Shown here: positions 11,211 to 24,400 of the stretch, one piece after another
Layout of the letters: the number at the start of each line of letters is the position of its first letter
Position numbering within the stretch: position 1 is the first letter of the stretch
Assembly: GCA_018697195.1 (NCBI GenBank)
Contig: CM031864.1
Span: 26,322,944 to 26,386,943 of the forward strand
Direction of reading: 5' to 3'
From: Certhia americana
Lineage: Eukaryota; Chordata; Aves; Passeriformes; Certhiidae
DNA: 64,000 nucleotides
Made by a program: the position numbers and the translations under genes
Notes under the pieces: model-generated
What the model was told of the DNA's origin: nothing
The model's database searches: none
Seen by the model: only the letters and a program-made list of their open reading frames with translations

Positions 11211-12667
11211 GGTGGACACTCCACAAGCCAGGAAAGTCATGCATATCATCAAACACCCCTTGGGGCCTGGAAGGAAATCTCTATATCTATCAAGTGGTCC
11301 TTTCTTTTTTCTCCCCCCATTCATCCCACATCTCATTAGTCCTCCCACAGCTGGAGTTGTGAATATCCCTGCTCAATCCCTTCACTTTTCCTTTGAACAT
11401 TGGCTATGACAGACAAATGATCCTGCATTAATTCCAGTGTAATGTGCTCTCATTGGAATGTAGTCCACCATAGATTTTAAAATTCTTTCAGAGGATGCAG
11501 GAGCTCATTATCCATCTTCCTTTGCAGTTCAAACACATGTGGCTGGGGTTTATTCTATTAATCATGAGAACCCGAAAGCCTGTCTTGATTTAAGAACCCT
11601 GAACTCTCCATTAAACTAATTTCTGTCTGTCAATCATAACATTAATGATAAGATTAACACATGTTAAAGTAACATTAAAGGCTTTGATTACAACTTAGAA
11701 ATGAGAGGAAGTATGTACTGAAGGGCTTTTTCTTGGCTTTTGTCTTGTGGAAGTTTTGCTGATTGTTTTAAATATTTTGCTAGTGGCTATAAGGGAAGAA
11801 AAGACATTTCCAGCCCAAAAGCAATCAACAGAATTGCACTGTGATAAGAAATGGGTGGTTTAATATTCAGGTGTCTAAGTGCAGTTAGAAAGACTGTTTT
11901 TAATATGAGATAAATTCCAATTCTAATTTCTCTTTCAAAGTAAAATTTGACATTAAATAATAATGTAAAAAGATCTGTGTTCTTATTGGCATATAGACAG
12001 CATAATATTCTCAGATGTTTTTTGTGGAAATCCTGGCTGAAGCCATATTCTATTCATCTATTTACTCTATATATTAAATATATAGATTGCATATTTATTG
12101 CAGATATTGCATAAATGACAATGTTACAAAAGGAAAGAGAGAGAGAAATATGTCACACAGGGTTGTATGGAATATGGTGGGATTTTATTTTAGAGCTGGC
12201 TTTGATTTTCTAGACTTTTATATATTTTGGTACTCTTAATCAATTTTTGCAGTAATTGAAACAATTTAAATGTTTTTCTCAATCTAGAGGAAAATAAAAA
12301 TGGAAAAAGTATTTGGAAAGAGATGTGAACAGAATTTAAGACATTGAAGCTGTACAAATATTGATGAAACAGCTGCTGAAATAAGGTCCTTAAATATCTT
12401 TAAGAATCCAATGGATTTCTCAAAGGCAAAGGAATAATTCACATTGAATCCAAACACATAGCCTAAGTACATCACAGGTAGAACTGAGGTCCTTTGGAAG
12501 TAAAACGTAAAATTACATTTCTTTGGAGTCAAGGTCACAAAGCTGATTTTTCCTTCAGGGCCAGTTCTCAAAGGTGATTTCATTGTTTTGTTGCTAAAGT
12601 CAATTAAACTTTTTCTGTAGTGATACATAGCCCAGTAACTTGAAGTAAGCCAATTCTGCTATTATTT
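11211..12667. other. Unique AT-rich spacer
   Basis: No gene recognised. 11520-11680 is rich in TTAAT/ATTAA words and could be conserved noncoding DNA. The minus-strand frame at 12284-12628 (114 codons) has no recognisable domain and probably arises by chance in AT-rich DNA. Confidence 0.4.
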
Positions 12668-12775
12668 TACCAATTCATAAAGTCATAGTTGGAAAAGACC
12701 TCTGGAATCATCAGGCCCAACTGTTAACCCAGCACTGCCAACCCCCCACTAAGTCATTCCCTAAATAATGATATT
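12668..12775 (-). mobile_element. CR1 LINE 3' end (second subtype)
   Basis: In complement this is the CR1 end of the 'TTGGAAAAGACCTCTGGAATCATC ... CCCAACTGTTAACCC' kind, distinct from the subtype that dominates the window. Confidence 0.8.
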
Positions 12776-12904
12776 TTATGATCCTGCATTTAGCACAATG
12801 CAGTGATCACATCCCATAAACACCCAGTGAGACCTCAGCTGCTGGGCAAGCAACATTTTAAGCTAAAATTCTCTTTGTCTGTTCTCTTTATTGATGATTA
12901 TAAA

Positions 12905-13205
12905 TTCAGGGAAATACTTTTTTTGGAAGGGACTTTAAAGATCACTTTGTTCTGTCCCCTGCCATAGGAAGGGACACCTTCCACTAGCCCAGGTTGCTCC
13001 AAGCCCTGTCCAACCTGGCTTTGGACACTTCCAGGGATTCAAGGGCAGCCTCAGCATCCTGGGCACCCTGTACCAGGGCCTCCCCACCCTCACAGGGAAC
13101 AACTCCTTTCCAATAGCCCATCTGACCTTGCCCTCTGTCAGTTGGAAGCTGTTCCTTGTGTTCTGTCCCTCCAGGGCCTTGTCCCCAGTCCCTCTCTCTC
13201 TCATT
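12905..13205 (-). mobile_element. CR1 LINE 3' fragment
   Basis: Minus-strand CR1 covering the GGACAAGGCCCTGGAGG..., the AGGGCAAGGTCAGATGGGC block, and CACTTCCAGGGATTC in complement. The final tail is degraded near 12905. Confidence 0.9.
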
Positions 13206-13489
13206 GCTTAATTGGCAATGCAATGGAAGAGTTTAGAATCTCAGAACTTTGAACCTAAAGAAACTCAGCAAAGCTGAACTGTTCATCTTCTAATTATGGA
13301 TGAGGCTCAGGTCAATTCAAAAAATGCCTCTGACACAAAGTTTGCCAACATATTGGCTCCTCTGAGAGTGAAAGAATCTCCAGATCTCTGTGCCCTTAGG
13401 GAGAAAAACTGGAATAACCACTAGGAATCACTCTGATGTTCAAAGAGCTGGCTTCCTGTCCTTTTCTGGCACCAGCCAAAAAATCCTAC

Positions 13490-13794
13490 TGTTACAATTC
13501 GACACGAACGAACAGACACTCACACAACACCTTTCTTTGAGCAAGGCAGAAGCAAAAGAGGAAGTTTATTATAAAACTCTGATTTATATAGGTTACACAC
13601 ACTGTCCCCTTGATTGGTCAAACAACTGACCTCCTTTGAGACCACACTGGTCAAACCATAGGTCCATCAACTCTCACTTCCTTTTAGAAAGGAATGTAAG
13701 TAATCGTTGTTTACAAAAATGTGTGTGTGATATCTGGCTCCAGAAGTTCAAAACATCAGAAGGCTAGATGAAACATGCAAAAGCAAGGGCAACA
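13490..13794 (-). mobile_element. Solo LTR, minus orientation, with target duplication
   Basis: The plus strand reads TGTTACAATTC...GGGCAACA. It is flanked by ATCCTAC at 13483-13489 and 13795-13801. On the minus strand a TATA box (TATATAAATC, complement of 13581-13590) precedes AATAAA (complement of 13565-13570), and the element ends AATTGTAACA. A 7-base duplication is one longer than usual for retroviruses. At 305 bases it is short, and no internal region is present. Confidence 0.8.
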
Positions 13795-13867
13795 ATCCTA
13801 CCATGACAAAAAATTCCACACGGAATTCAACATGAAATTCAAGCTGGTGCTGCATATGATTTGGAGC

Positions 13868-14503
13868 AAGCCCAGACAGGAGCACAGGCTGGGAGAGGAT
13901 GTAATTGAGAGCAGCCCTATAGAGAAGCACTCAGGGGTTCAGGAGGATGAAAAGTGTGTGCAGCAGATCCAGGGAGGGGACTGTTCCTCTCTACGCTGCC
14001 CACCTGAGACTCCACCTGCTGTATCCAGCTCTGGGGTCCTAGCACAGGCAGGAGCTGCTGGAGAGAGTCCAGAGGAGGCCATGGAGCTGCTCTAGGGGCT
14101 GGAGCCCCTCTGCTCTGGTGCCAGGCTGGGAGAGCTGGGAGGGCTCACCTGGAGAAGAGGAGTCTCCAGGGACACCTTGGAGCCCTTTCCAGTGCCTGAA
14201 GGGGCTCCAGAAGAGCTGGAGAGGGACTGGGGACAAGGGATAGAAGGACAGGACTCAGGGAATGGCTTTCTACTGACAGAGGGCAGGGTTAGATGGCATC
14301 TTGGGAAGGAATTGTTCCCTGTAAGGGTGGGGATGCCCTTGAACAGGGTGCCCAGAGAAGATGTGGCTGGCCCTGGATCCCTGGAAACGCCACTTTGGGC
14401 AGCCTAGTCCAGCTGTCCCTGCTCATTGAAAGGAGCTCAGACTGGACAGTCTTGGAAAAGTCCCTTCAGCTCAAACTATTGTGTTTTTCTATGATTTTCT
14501 TTT
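13868..14503 (+). mobile_element. CR1 LINE, longest fragment in the window
   Basis: Begins in the region upstream of the 3' end (CACAGGCTGGGAGAGG, GAGCAGCCCTATAGAGAAGC). It continues through CAGGCTGGGAGAGCTGGGAGG and GACAGAGGGCAGGGTTAGATGG to a worn tail. There are internal gaps, and the frames are broken, so no reverse transcriptase domain is usable. Confidence 0.9.
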
Positions 14504-14639
14504 AATACACTTTTAAGGGTTAAGCTGTGAATGGAATATGAAAGGTAACACCGATGAACCTTTTTTTGGTGAACAGACACCAAAATTGTGTCTGAAGTGT
14601 GGAGATTATGAAGGTTTCACAAATAAAAGCAATTTTGGT

Positions 14640-14741
14640 TCAGACTGGGAGTTCTAGTTGGAGGTGTCCCTGTCCATGGGAAATGGATGAGCCTTAATAT
14701 CCCTTCCAACTTAAACCATTCCATGATTCCATGGTTCTATG
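14640..14741 (+). mobile_element. CR1 LINE 3' tail
   Basis: Short piece with GGAGGTGTCCCTGTCCATGG, CCCTTCCAACTTAAACCATT and three copies of the ATTCCATG-type tail repeat. Confidence 0.9.
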
Positions 14742-16204
14742 AACTCTGGAATATCTTCAGTTGCTTTATTATTTTATCATCATGCAAAACCAGTGCTTAG
14801 AGAAATGGAAACATTTGGAAATGGAATTCCTGTACTCATAACGTACAAAATCAAGTGTTTACAACATAATGGTAAAGTCATTGAGTTCTTACTTGAAACA
14901 GAAACTCTGACATTTTACTCTGTGTGTTGGGGGGAAGGTGTATTGCTATGGATTATTGCAATTTTAGTCTCATAAGTCATCATTCTTTGATGTCTGTAAT
15001 TTTATTAGATTTGGAAAAAATATATTTAACTGGTGTTTTACCACTTTTCACCTGCTTAAACTTTGGCTGAACTGTGATTTATTCAGGCCTCTTCTCTGAG
15101 TTGTGCAGGGAACATTGCGCTGTATAAGGTGCAGTTCCAGGCTGGGGGATATTAATGGAGCTCTAAAGGTGCCTAAATGCCATTAAACTTCTGCTGAGTC
15201 CAGGCTCTGTGTGAAGCTGCCATGCTGATTAAGTTATCCCAGAGAAAGAATCTGTTTTCTTCCTAAATGGCATTGCAAGCCTTGTGATCTTTGCAGAAGT
15301 CCTTGCAAAGAGGTTTTTCTTGCAGCATATCTGAAGGTTAAAACAATTGGCTTTTGCAGAAACAATGGCAAAATGTTGCAATTCCTACTTAAAAGCTTTT
15401 CTTCCCTTCCCTTTCTCCAGTGCCATAACTTGGAGGCAAACAGGGTGTTCAGCCTGGAAGATGCTGACAAAGGAGGATGTGGGATGAGAGAAGGTGCTCC
15501 AGGGGTGGAAATGATTTACTGTTGATAAACCCTCTGAGCCATTTTGGGAAATCACAAATGCAAGCAGCAGATCCTGCCTGAAGGCCTTTTGCTCTTAATT
15601 TGGATGTGGAAAGCAAAGTGATCAGCAGTTTGTCCTCAAAGGCTTTTAGTTTTAAAGTAAACCAGTATTCTGGGTTGGTTTTGGGGTTTTTTGGGGGGAG
15701 GATTGGGTATTTTTGCTTTGCCAGTGAAGAGGAGGAGAAGGAGGAGGAGGAGAAGGAGGAGGAGGAGGAGGAGGAGGAGGAGGAGGATTCCCCTACAGCC
15801 CGTGGGAAGGACCCACACAGGGGCAGGTTTCTCCATAGGATTTGTGGCCCATGGAGAGGAATGCTGACAGAGCAAGGGATGAGTGTGAGGAAAGGAGCCA
15901 ACAAAAAGGAGCTGTAGTGCACTGGCCACAGCCCACACTCTCCATCCCCAGCTCCACTCAGGGGTGATATGGAGCCTGGGGAGAAGGAATGGGAAAGGTA
16001 TTGTTTTAATTTAGTTTTGTTGCTCATGATACAAGTCTATTTTTATTGGAAAATGGTTTGATTTTCCCTGAGTACGTTGTGCCCATGACAGCACATCTGT
16101 GATCTCCTAAATGATCTCCTTGCCTTTGTCTCATGGCCCTGAACAACTCCTGTGTGCCACCAAATGTGGATCTGCTCAAGGCTCCAACTTCTCACCTATT
16201 CCCA
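14742..16204. other. Unique spacer with a purine tract
   Basis: No gene recognised. The overlapping frames at 15449-16027 (minus) and 15600-15917 (plus) owe their length to the GGA repeat, which reads as poly-Glu on one strand and poly-Ser or poly-Leu on the other. Confidence 0.5.
15728..15786 (+). repeat. (GGA)n purine tract
   Basis: Almost pure GGA/GAG triplets with two GAAG interruptions, giving a 59-base all-purine strand. G-runs at 15672-15706 lie just upstream. Confidence 0.97.
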
Positions 16205-16641
16205 AGATAATCAGAGGGATGGAGCCCTTCTCCTGTGAGGAAAGGCTGGAAGAGTTGGGATTGTTCAGCCTGGAGGAAAGAAGCTTCAGGTTGACTTCAT
16301 TGTGGCCTTCCAGTGCCAGAAGGGGCCGACAGGAAAGATGAAGAGAGACTGTTTACAAAGGATGGAGGGACAGGACAAGGGGGTATGGACTCAAATTAAA
16401 AGGGAGTGGATTTAGATTGGGTATTGGGAAGCAATTCTTGGCTATGTGGGTGGAGAGGCCCTGGCACAGGGTGCCCAGAGAAGCTGTGGCTGCCCCTGGA
16501 TCCCTGGAAGCGTCCAAGGCTGGGCTGGACAGGGGTTGAAGCAACCTGGGACAGTGGAAGGTCTCCCTGCCCATGGCAGGGGTGGCACTGGATGGGTTTT
16601 GGGGACTCCTCCAACACAAATAATTCTGGGATTCTGTAATA
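16205..16641 (+). mobile_element. CR1 LINE 3' fragment
   Basis: Runs from the AGAGGGATGGAGCCCTTCTCC block through GGAAAGGCTGGAAGAG and CCCAGAGAAGCTGTGGCTGCC to the tail AATTCTGGGATTCTG. Confidence 0.95.
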
Positions 16642-18899
16642 CCCCAAACTGCTCCCTGTAAATCAAACATTTCTGAACCATGGAGTCAACTGGGCACCAC
16701 ATTCTATAATGAATAGAAAATGTTAAAAGACACAGGTGGAATGAGGGAGATAATGATGTTTTTTTTAAAAAAAAGTTACTGGAACTTCAATTTGTGAGCT
16801 TTTCATGGAATACAAATGTAGTGTGGAGGGGGATAGCCTTATTCTCACTCAACGAATCTAGTCAAAAATAGAAAAAAAATTCCTTTGTATTAAAAATAAT
16901 GAAAACATTCCAGCCTGAAAGCATGTAGAAAATGTAGAATTGTTCACTTGGATTCTCAGAGTGTAAAACATTCTCTTTTTCCTTTTATTTCTCTAGTCCT
17001 GAACAAAAACCCTTTCACTGCTATCTTAGGAACTTTTTCTGAAATAGGAGCTGCAGCTATTCCCTCCTGTCAATCAGCGAGGATCAGGAAAAGTACCACA
17101 GCAACACAGGAGATGCAAAAGAGACGGTGCTGCTCATCTGAAATGGTATTTTTTTTCTCTATGCACACAAGCTTGCAACTTCTGGAAGATTCTATCCCTA
17201 AAAACTCAAATAAACATTTCAGACCGAAATTCTATCCCCTCCATTAGTCCTGGTAAGATCATACTCCTTAAATGAGGTTCCATTGCATTTTTCATGCTTT
17301 AGACATGATTTATGAGGAAATTACCATCATCTGTCATCCAGAATGTTTCTAGAGGGCACAATAATCATGGTTGTCAATTACTCTGCTGCTGCATTTCGGA
17401 GATTTGTAGAATATATGTATTTTCTGATAGTATGAAGATGACAGCACAATTGTGTCCTTTTTAGAGCTAACTACCCAACTATAAACAAGCATTAAATGTA
17501 GGGACAAGCCCACTTCTGCTGAGAAAGTTTGTGGATTACAGCAATTAAGTTGTCATGTCATTATTCTGTATAATATAACCACAGGAAAAAAAATTTCTTT
17601 ATTAAGTTTTACTAAGATGCTCCATATAAAAAAGAAAGACTTAAATCAAAACTGGGTGTGTTGTGTTCTGTCTGTTATAGAAGATGTCCCTATAGAAGCC
17701 CATGGAAGGGGTTGGATAAGATGATGTTTAAGGCCCCTTCCAACCCAAACTATTCCATGATAACAATCTTTAATTTTTTGCATCCTAAGAAAGAATGTGA
17801 TTTATTTTATCACTCCCACAATTTAATCAAGAATTTCAAAGGCAATTACTTCATTCAGGTGACCAAACCTCCTGGGCTGCTTTCAAAGGCCCCAGCTTGA
17901 TTTCAAGTGCAGGAAAGACAAGCTCCCCTGCACTCTTTTTGGATGCTCAGCTTTAGTGAGGAGGTAGTGAGGAGGTGTCAGGTTCCAAAGGAGCTGGAAG
18001 TGCTCAGCCTCTCCATGAACAACTCAGTCTCATTGTGAGTGGAGTCTTCAGTGCAATCCAAAGGCCACTGGAGTTAATTGAATGATCTGATCCTCCTGTT
18101 CCCAGTGGAAATTGAATGAGGCCCCAGGACATCACAAACCTGTGATGGTTTTAGCCACGGCCCTCTCATTAATTAGGAGAGCATCTGAACTGTTGTAACC
18201 CCACCTAGCACAGGGCCCTTGGCCTTTTCCACATTCAGATTACCTTTGTAATGAAGGCATTTCCATCCTTTTCCCCTGAGGAAACCTCCAATCTGATTGG
18301 CAGCCCGGATACCGGGAAATAAAATCTGAGTGTTTGCAAACATGCCCTATGGTTTGATGTGATATTCAGGGGAAAATCCCCAGCCTGGATGTGCTCACCA
18401 TACTGATTTGTTTGTTTGCTTATCTTGATGGAGTGAAAGGGTTTGTTGGGAGCCATGTCCCTGTTTTACCACTGGAGTGTAGGAGAGTGTTATCCTAAGG
18501 CATTCAGCCTGGAATGCCCGGTGCCATCTCCTGCTTGAGGATTCGGGATGGTCTCAGAGCAGCACTGATAGGAGCTCTGTGCTGATTGCCTTGTTGATTG
18601 AAAACTTAATTAGGGAGAAATAGTGATCTCTGGCCTTTACATCCCTATTTTTTTCTTGTTCTTCCCTGTATATTTGTGTTCAATTATATATATATATATA
18701 TATGGTGATTAAAAACCTAGTTTCTAGGCAGTGATAGTTTCCATCATGGTTTTTGTTTGATGTATTTTTCCCCATTAAAGTACTTTCATAAATAACAGCC
18801 TCAACTTTGACTTCCAAAACAAATGGATTATTTTTAATTCCTCCAGTCTGCTAAAATTAGACCTATGCTGCAACACATATAATTTCCTCAGAAGCTTTA
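16642..18899. other. Unique AT-rich spacer
   Basis: No gene recognised except a short CR1 tail (17680-17765) and a TA repeat (about 18683-18703). Around 18120-18190 the sequence is denser in motif-like words, including CTCATTAATTAGGAGAG. Confidence 0.4.
17680..17765 (+). mobile_element. CR1 LINE 3' tail
   Basis: Contains GGAAGGGGTTGGATAAGATGA, GGCCCCTTCCAACCCAAAC and TATTCCATGATAAC. Confidence 0.85.
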
Positions 18900-19305
18900 T
18901 GGAAACAGAGAATTGTTAAAGTTGGGAAATATTTTTAAGATTAGCAAGTCCAACCACCAGCCCAGCACCATCACCATGTTCAGCACTAATCCTTGTTCCC
19001 AGATGCCACATCCACACAATCTTTGAATATTCCAGGGATGGGGACTCCACCACTGCCCTGAGCAGTGCTTGACAGCCCTTCCAGTGATTGGATGTTTTCC
19101 AATATCCAACCTGACCCTCTCTTGGCACAGCTTGATGTTGTTCCCTCTCATCCTGTCCCAGTTCCCTGAGAGCAGAGCTTGATCCCCCCAGCTGCTCCCT
19201 CCTGTTAGGGAGTTGTGAAGAGCCAGAAGGTCCCCCCTGAGCCTCCTTTTCTCCAGGCTGAGCCCCTTTCCCAACTCCCTCAGCCACTCCTCATCAGACC
19301 TTTCC
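18900..19305 (-). mobile_element. CR1 LINE 3' fragment (second subtype)
   Basis: In complement it carries the block around GGAGTCCCCATCCCTGG and the AGTCCAACC...CTTTAACAATTCTCTG end. It covers about 400 bases of the CR1 3' region including the part above 'GGGGGGATCAAGCTCTGC'. Confidence 0.9.
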
Positions 19306-20714
19306 TGAAATGTAGTTTTAGCACCCTGGGAAACAATTCCAGTTTCTTTTGGATTTGCTTCTCAGGTGATCAAACACTCAAAAATAACCAAAACCCCTGA
19401 AATGAAACCTCAAAACCTTTCCTCTCCCCACTCCTCTTCAAACATGTTCAAAAGGCTGCTGGAAAGATTTCCTGTTGTTTGACTGAAATGTGTTCTTTTG
19501 AGGGTTAAAGGTTTCTCCTTTTCTTGATAAAGATGGCATTTTGCATGGAATGCATGGTCCTAAACTCCATTATCCTTTAGAGGCAGCAGCTGCTTTGGTG
19601 TCTGGTCACCTTAACTTAAAATAGATGAGCAGAGCAGATGAGTTCTTAAATCTCAGTTAAATTTAATACTGCTTTTGGAAGTGTCAGCTTTAATTACTGA
19701 GTAAAAAAAGAGCAAAGAGACAGCAGCATGGTTTTTTTCTAAAAAGCTGAAGTAAAAATACAGTCACTTTTCTATTTTTTTACTGATTTTTTTACCCTTT
19801 TACCTCTAAACTTATTTACTTCCAGGACTTCCTGGACCCAAACAAGTGTCCTGATATGGAAATAATTGACTGTTTAGTGTGATCAAGAGTTCAAAATGTC
19901 TTGTTTCTTTAAAAATAGAGCAGCAGACAGATTAATTGTAGGGTTTTATTTAAGACTATGTGATGATAAATCTCCTAAGAAGCCTATGAAAGTATGCTGA
20001 TTCATCTCAAAATTTTTTATTTGGTAGAAATAACTAAAAGAAAATACAGTCCAGGCTTTGTACCTTTACACTTCAAAAATAATTTTTCTATATATAACGT
20101 TGTTTCATTGTCTGAAAAAGCATGTGAGGATAAACTCTTGGTAAAACAAGGGGTGGAATATTTCCCCGAACCATATTTTGTCATTAATTGAAAAAACAAA
20201 AAGATAAAATTAGTGAAGACAGTAGGAAGAACACAAAGTAGGGGATATGGAATGCACACTGAAGTTATTGAGAGGAATTTCAGGAAGAAATTGCCAAAGT
20301 GAGGGTTTGTGGGCTCCTTTCATGTGGGGCTGTGGGGGAGCAGGATCTCTGAGGGCCAGGGAGAACCCTTTTATGTCACTGAATCTTTGTCCTTCCTAGT
20401 GGGGCTGGAGCTCACAATACTGAAATTACTGATGATGAGATCACTTCTATTTAATAACTGAAATTTGGGTTAGGGCTCCAGCCTTCACTATCAAAAAGTG
20501 TTCCCAGGATCCACCTTCTGTATCCCTTTCTGCATTTTTAAGCCCCAGAGCACTGTGAATTTTTTTTCTTTTTTTTTTTTTTTTTTTTTTTTTGTTGCCT
20601 TTCATGTGTTTGGGGACCAGTATAATTTTATTCTTATATATCCCTTCAGTCTTATTTCTAGACTAAAGAATTCTCATTCCTTCTTTTAGCTGTTGACAGG
20701 AATTTATACCTGTA
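19306..20714. other. Unique spacer
   Basis: No gene recognised. Includes a poly-T tract at about 20565-20593. Confidence 0.4.
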
Positions 20715-21459
20715 TGGCTTGGTTTGGAAAGACAGGAGTGTCTGCTAGGGAACCAAAAAAAAGAATGGAAACTTCCCTTGGACTTGTTGTAATCCTAAAA
20801 TTGAAGGGGGGTCTCAGGCAACGATGTGAGGGTAGGAATAACAGTTCTTTACTAGTTAGTCTAACAAGGTAAATTAACAATAATAACTATATTATTGACA
20901 ACAAACAGAGCTAGAGAAGAAAAAGAAAAAAAAAACAACAACCCAGTTACAGTTTTCCTCTGGCACCCCCCACCCCCCTCAGTACCATTACAAGCTACCA
21001 GAGCCAGCAGCAGTCCTGGGAGGATGAGATGGATCCGAGGGTCCGCAGTAGTAGCTGGAGCTGTTGGAATGTCCTGGCTGGGCAGGGGCTGCAGAAGATA
21101 CAGCGTGGGGAGACCTCGAACAAAACTGAAGAAGCCGTGGGTGCAGGGCAGGGAGAAGGAGCTCCCGGCAGGGCAGGTTCCCAAAATCCTGGGGGACACA
21201 CGAAAAGACGGTGGTCCGACAGAGCTCCAGGTGGGATGGTGAGAGCTCTCTGCCATGTGGAGGGGAGCAGCTCTGGCCGTTTCCTCTGAGAGCAGAAAAA
21301 ACTGCCCAGAGTGAAGTGAAGATGGTGCCACCCTGTCTCTGCCTTAGCTGCTTCTTTTGTTTGTTCCTAAGCACCCATGAGCACCGAAAAGCACCCAGCA
21401 ATTAGCTTGGTAGCAACTTCTGGGAAAAAATTCCATCAGGAAGCACCCCAACCCCGACA
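20715..21459 (-). mobile_element. LTR, family D, subfamily 1, minus orientation
   Basis: Matches the LTRs at 28052, 56917 and (inverted) 60442 along its whole length: GGCTTGGTTTGG at the start, ACTAGTTAGTCTAACAAGG in the first third, and CCCCGACA at the end. It shares with the 60442 copy the words GGTGCC near 21325 and CTGGGCAGGGG near 21078. Flanks CTGTA and CCTTA match at three of five bases, so the duplication is decayed or the start is off by a few bases. The sense strand is inferred from the related LTR at 38203, where AATAAA lies near the far end. Confidence 0.85.
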
Positions 21460-24400
21460 CCTTAGGAGTGAAAAAAGGAAGGACTTTCAAACTATCGCTT
21501 TGGAGCATAAATTTCAGTGCCTGCCATAGATTAAAGTTTCTAATTCAGTCAGGATTTTTGACACCTGCCTCTAAAAAGGTTCCCTTGCTTCTGGAGTCAT
21601 CGATTCCACCTGTGACACTTCCCTGTGCATTGATTCATAGATTCCATTAAGATGATTTTACAGGAATGTTTGCACGGTACATGGGAGAGAAACCTCCAGA
21701 TGAATGATTTATAAAGGGCTTCGCTAAAGAAATGGCGATGAAACCTCCAGTGTGGGCTTTTAAAAAAAGGCCTAATTATGATTTGTGCAGTTGCTAATAA
21801 ATAATTGTGTGAGCTGGAAGCCTAAACCTTGTCCTTCTTGAGCAATATCAGCCCTTGAATATTCATATTTCAGGCCACTGCTTTTCAGATTGTGGTCCTT
21901 AGACCCATAATAATGGGGCACATATAATATATTTGCATAGTTCATATATATTTATTGGGTTCATGTCATATATATGCAGTATAATATATTTTATCCAAGT
22001 AATGTTGATGAATGCTGAATTATAATAAGAAAGCAAGTAGAGGGATAGTGTAGCCTGTGTTCATCACTAAGAGTATCACATTAGAAAATCCGGAAATTTC
22101 TGATTGCCCCTCACTGCATAAAATTCACTGTTGTTTCTGCACAATCAGACATTGAAAACCACAGAAGAAAATTCATTAATATTTGCCTTATTGATTTAGT
22201 GATGGTTTATTTTTTCTCACGTTTAAAATGGTTGTTGAAGTTTATTTTGTTTCATGTTTTAAGTGGATGTAGTACCTTCCAGCTCTTGCTTCCTCCAAAT
22301 TTATGTCATTCCTTCCACATCACGATCCTTTTAGTTTAAAACTGTGTCAGACAGACTGATCCAGAAAGTGTGGTGTGGTTCCTTTTGCTTCCACCCTAAA
22401 TTCCGTGTGATGGTACAAGAAAGGACGCGTTGTGATGAACCCAGGCACTGCTGTGACGAGGGCCTATGCTGCCCGAAATCATGCAGCACCTACAGCTTCA
22501 TCCCTGGCTGTTTGCTTCAAAGGTGACTGAGAACTCCCAGACAGGGATTTAGTGAATCAGCAAAATGGTTTTTAACAGCTTCCAAGTGGGCTCAAGAATG
22601 AGTTGCTTTGTCTGACACTGTGCAGCATCCGGAACACGCTTTTACTATTTCAGTATCTGAAAGTGCTCCATATATACATACGTATATATAAATATCCTAT
22701 TCTTATTACAATTTATTGATAATAAATACAGAATTTCTCTCAACAACTAAGCATTACTGTGTGAAAAACATAACACAAACATGATGAGTAGCTGGGCTTC
22801 CTTCCCCAGAGAGCACTGATCTAAAAATCACAGAAAACTGAAAATGAGTTGCCCACCTCATCCCCAGCAGCACTGGAAAAGGTGTAGTGAGAATGGGGTA
22901 AGCACATTTCCACAGAGGAAGGCTCATCAAACTGGTACCTTTTTTTCCCTGTCCCCATGTCCCCTCCATAAATCACCTTTGGCAGGGCACGTTGGCTCCT
23001 TCTGGCGATTGTGCACTCAGCACTCGAGTCTTGATTGGATTCCTGCAGCCCCCAAATGACCTCAAAGCACCCAGATTTCAGCTTTCCCATGTGCACCATG
23101 GAAATCTCTGTGCTACAATATATACTTAGCCTCTGGAGACAATGCTTCATGGCTGGGACAGGGGGATAGGTAACACTGGTTTGTGGTGACCTCCACCTGG
23201 ATTGCTGAAAACATCACTTTTAACCAAATGGCACCACCCTGTGAAAGAAATGGAGTCCTCCAAAATCCTGCTTAGAGCAGTGCCAAACTCAAAGGTTTAT
23301 TTTAAAATTTAATTTTCCTCCTGATAACCTCCTCTTGTACTCAGTGTGACAAGGGGAAAGACAGGGGAGGTATGTGGGTAAGATTGTACTTTGTAGGTCC
23401 TGGGAGTTGCCCCTCTCTCTCACTTGGAAGATTGTCCTAGACAGTCCAAATTAGAGAAAATTTGGGCCCCTGAGCTCAACCAATGTTTTCTTCTGTGAAG
23501 AGCAGCACTTCTAGCACCTCGCATGGAGCTCACCTGCTCCTCCACTGCATCCTAGAAAGAACAAGCCCTGGGCTTATGGAAGAGTGGTGGAATTATCTTC
23601 CCAATTTTCACTCCTTTCTGAAGTAATTTGATTGCAAGGAGGACAACACAGACAGGAACAACAGACCCAAATTTCTGGGGGTGCTCCCAGGCTGCTGCTG
23701 TGTCTCACCCATGTCTGCTTTGTGCTGACAGAGCTGCACTGTGGCAACACCACATCCTTGGCAGCCAGCTCCACCTGGAGCTGAAGGATCCATTTACCCA
23801 CAGCAGAAATGTCAATAGGGTGTTCAGTCAGTCTGTGTTCCTTTTTTTATATAAAGAAATACTTCCAATACTTTAACAACTCTGAGGCTGAAATGATTAG
23901 CCTGCAATAAACTTAGAAAACCCTCTAGACAGAAAGAGCTATTCAGGGCCATGTAAATCCAGAAGCATATCTGAAGTAGCTCAATATTTTGGAATGTCAT
24001 AATACATTTGGAGAAATTTTTAATTCAGCTGAAGATAGTTGTTTTCAAACTCCTGGGCAGGAATGAGTCTCCAGAGGCCAGAGCTGCATTTTTTACAAGC
24101 TTTTTAAAGACCTTGTCTGATTCTAGGCTCCAGCAAAAAAAGAGCAAAATATTGATGAGTAGGCAGTGCAATTCCCTCTCCAGAGCCTTGTGGTCAAATT
24201 ATTGGAGTCAATGCACCACAAACCAGCCATCCCTTTGTCATATTTATGTCACTTCTATAGCATTTACCTATAAGACAAAATGCAACCATTAGAATGTGGC
24301 TGTACTACATGGGCACATCTGTGAAATGGAAGAGGATTTTAAATCTCCTTCCCCTTCCTTATTAGCTTCATATTTTGTATTTGTAAAGCTTGTGGCCAGA

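Noticed and set aside
15449..16027. 192-codon minus-strand frame with a poly-Ser stretch
   Set aside because: It is built on the GGA repeat, overlaps plus-strand frames and has no recognisable domain.
22344..22526. Cysteine-rich 60-codon frame that looked like a small secreted peptide
   Set aside because: No signal peptide, no recognised cysteine framework, no splice signals examined that would support an exon, and ordinary AT-rich context.
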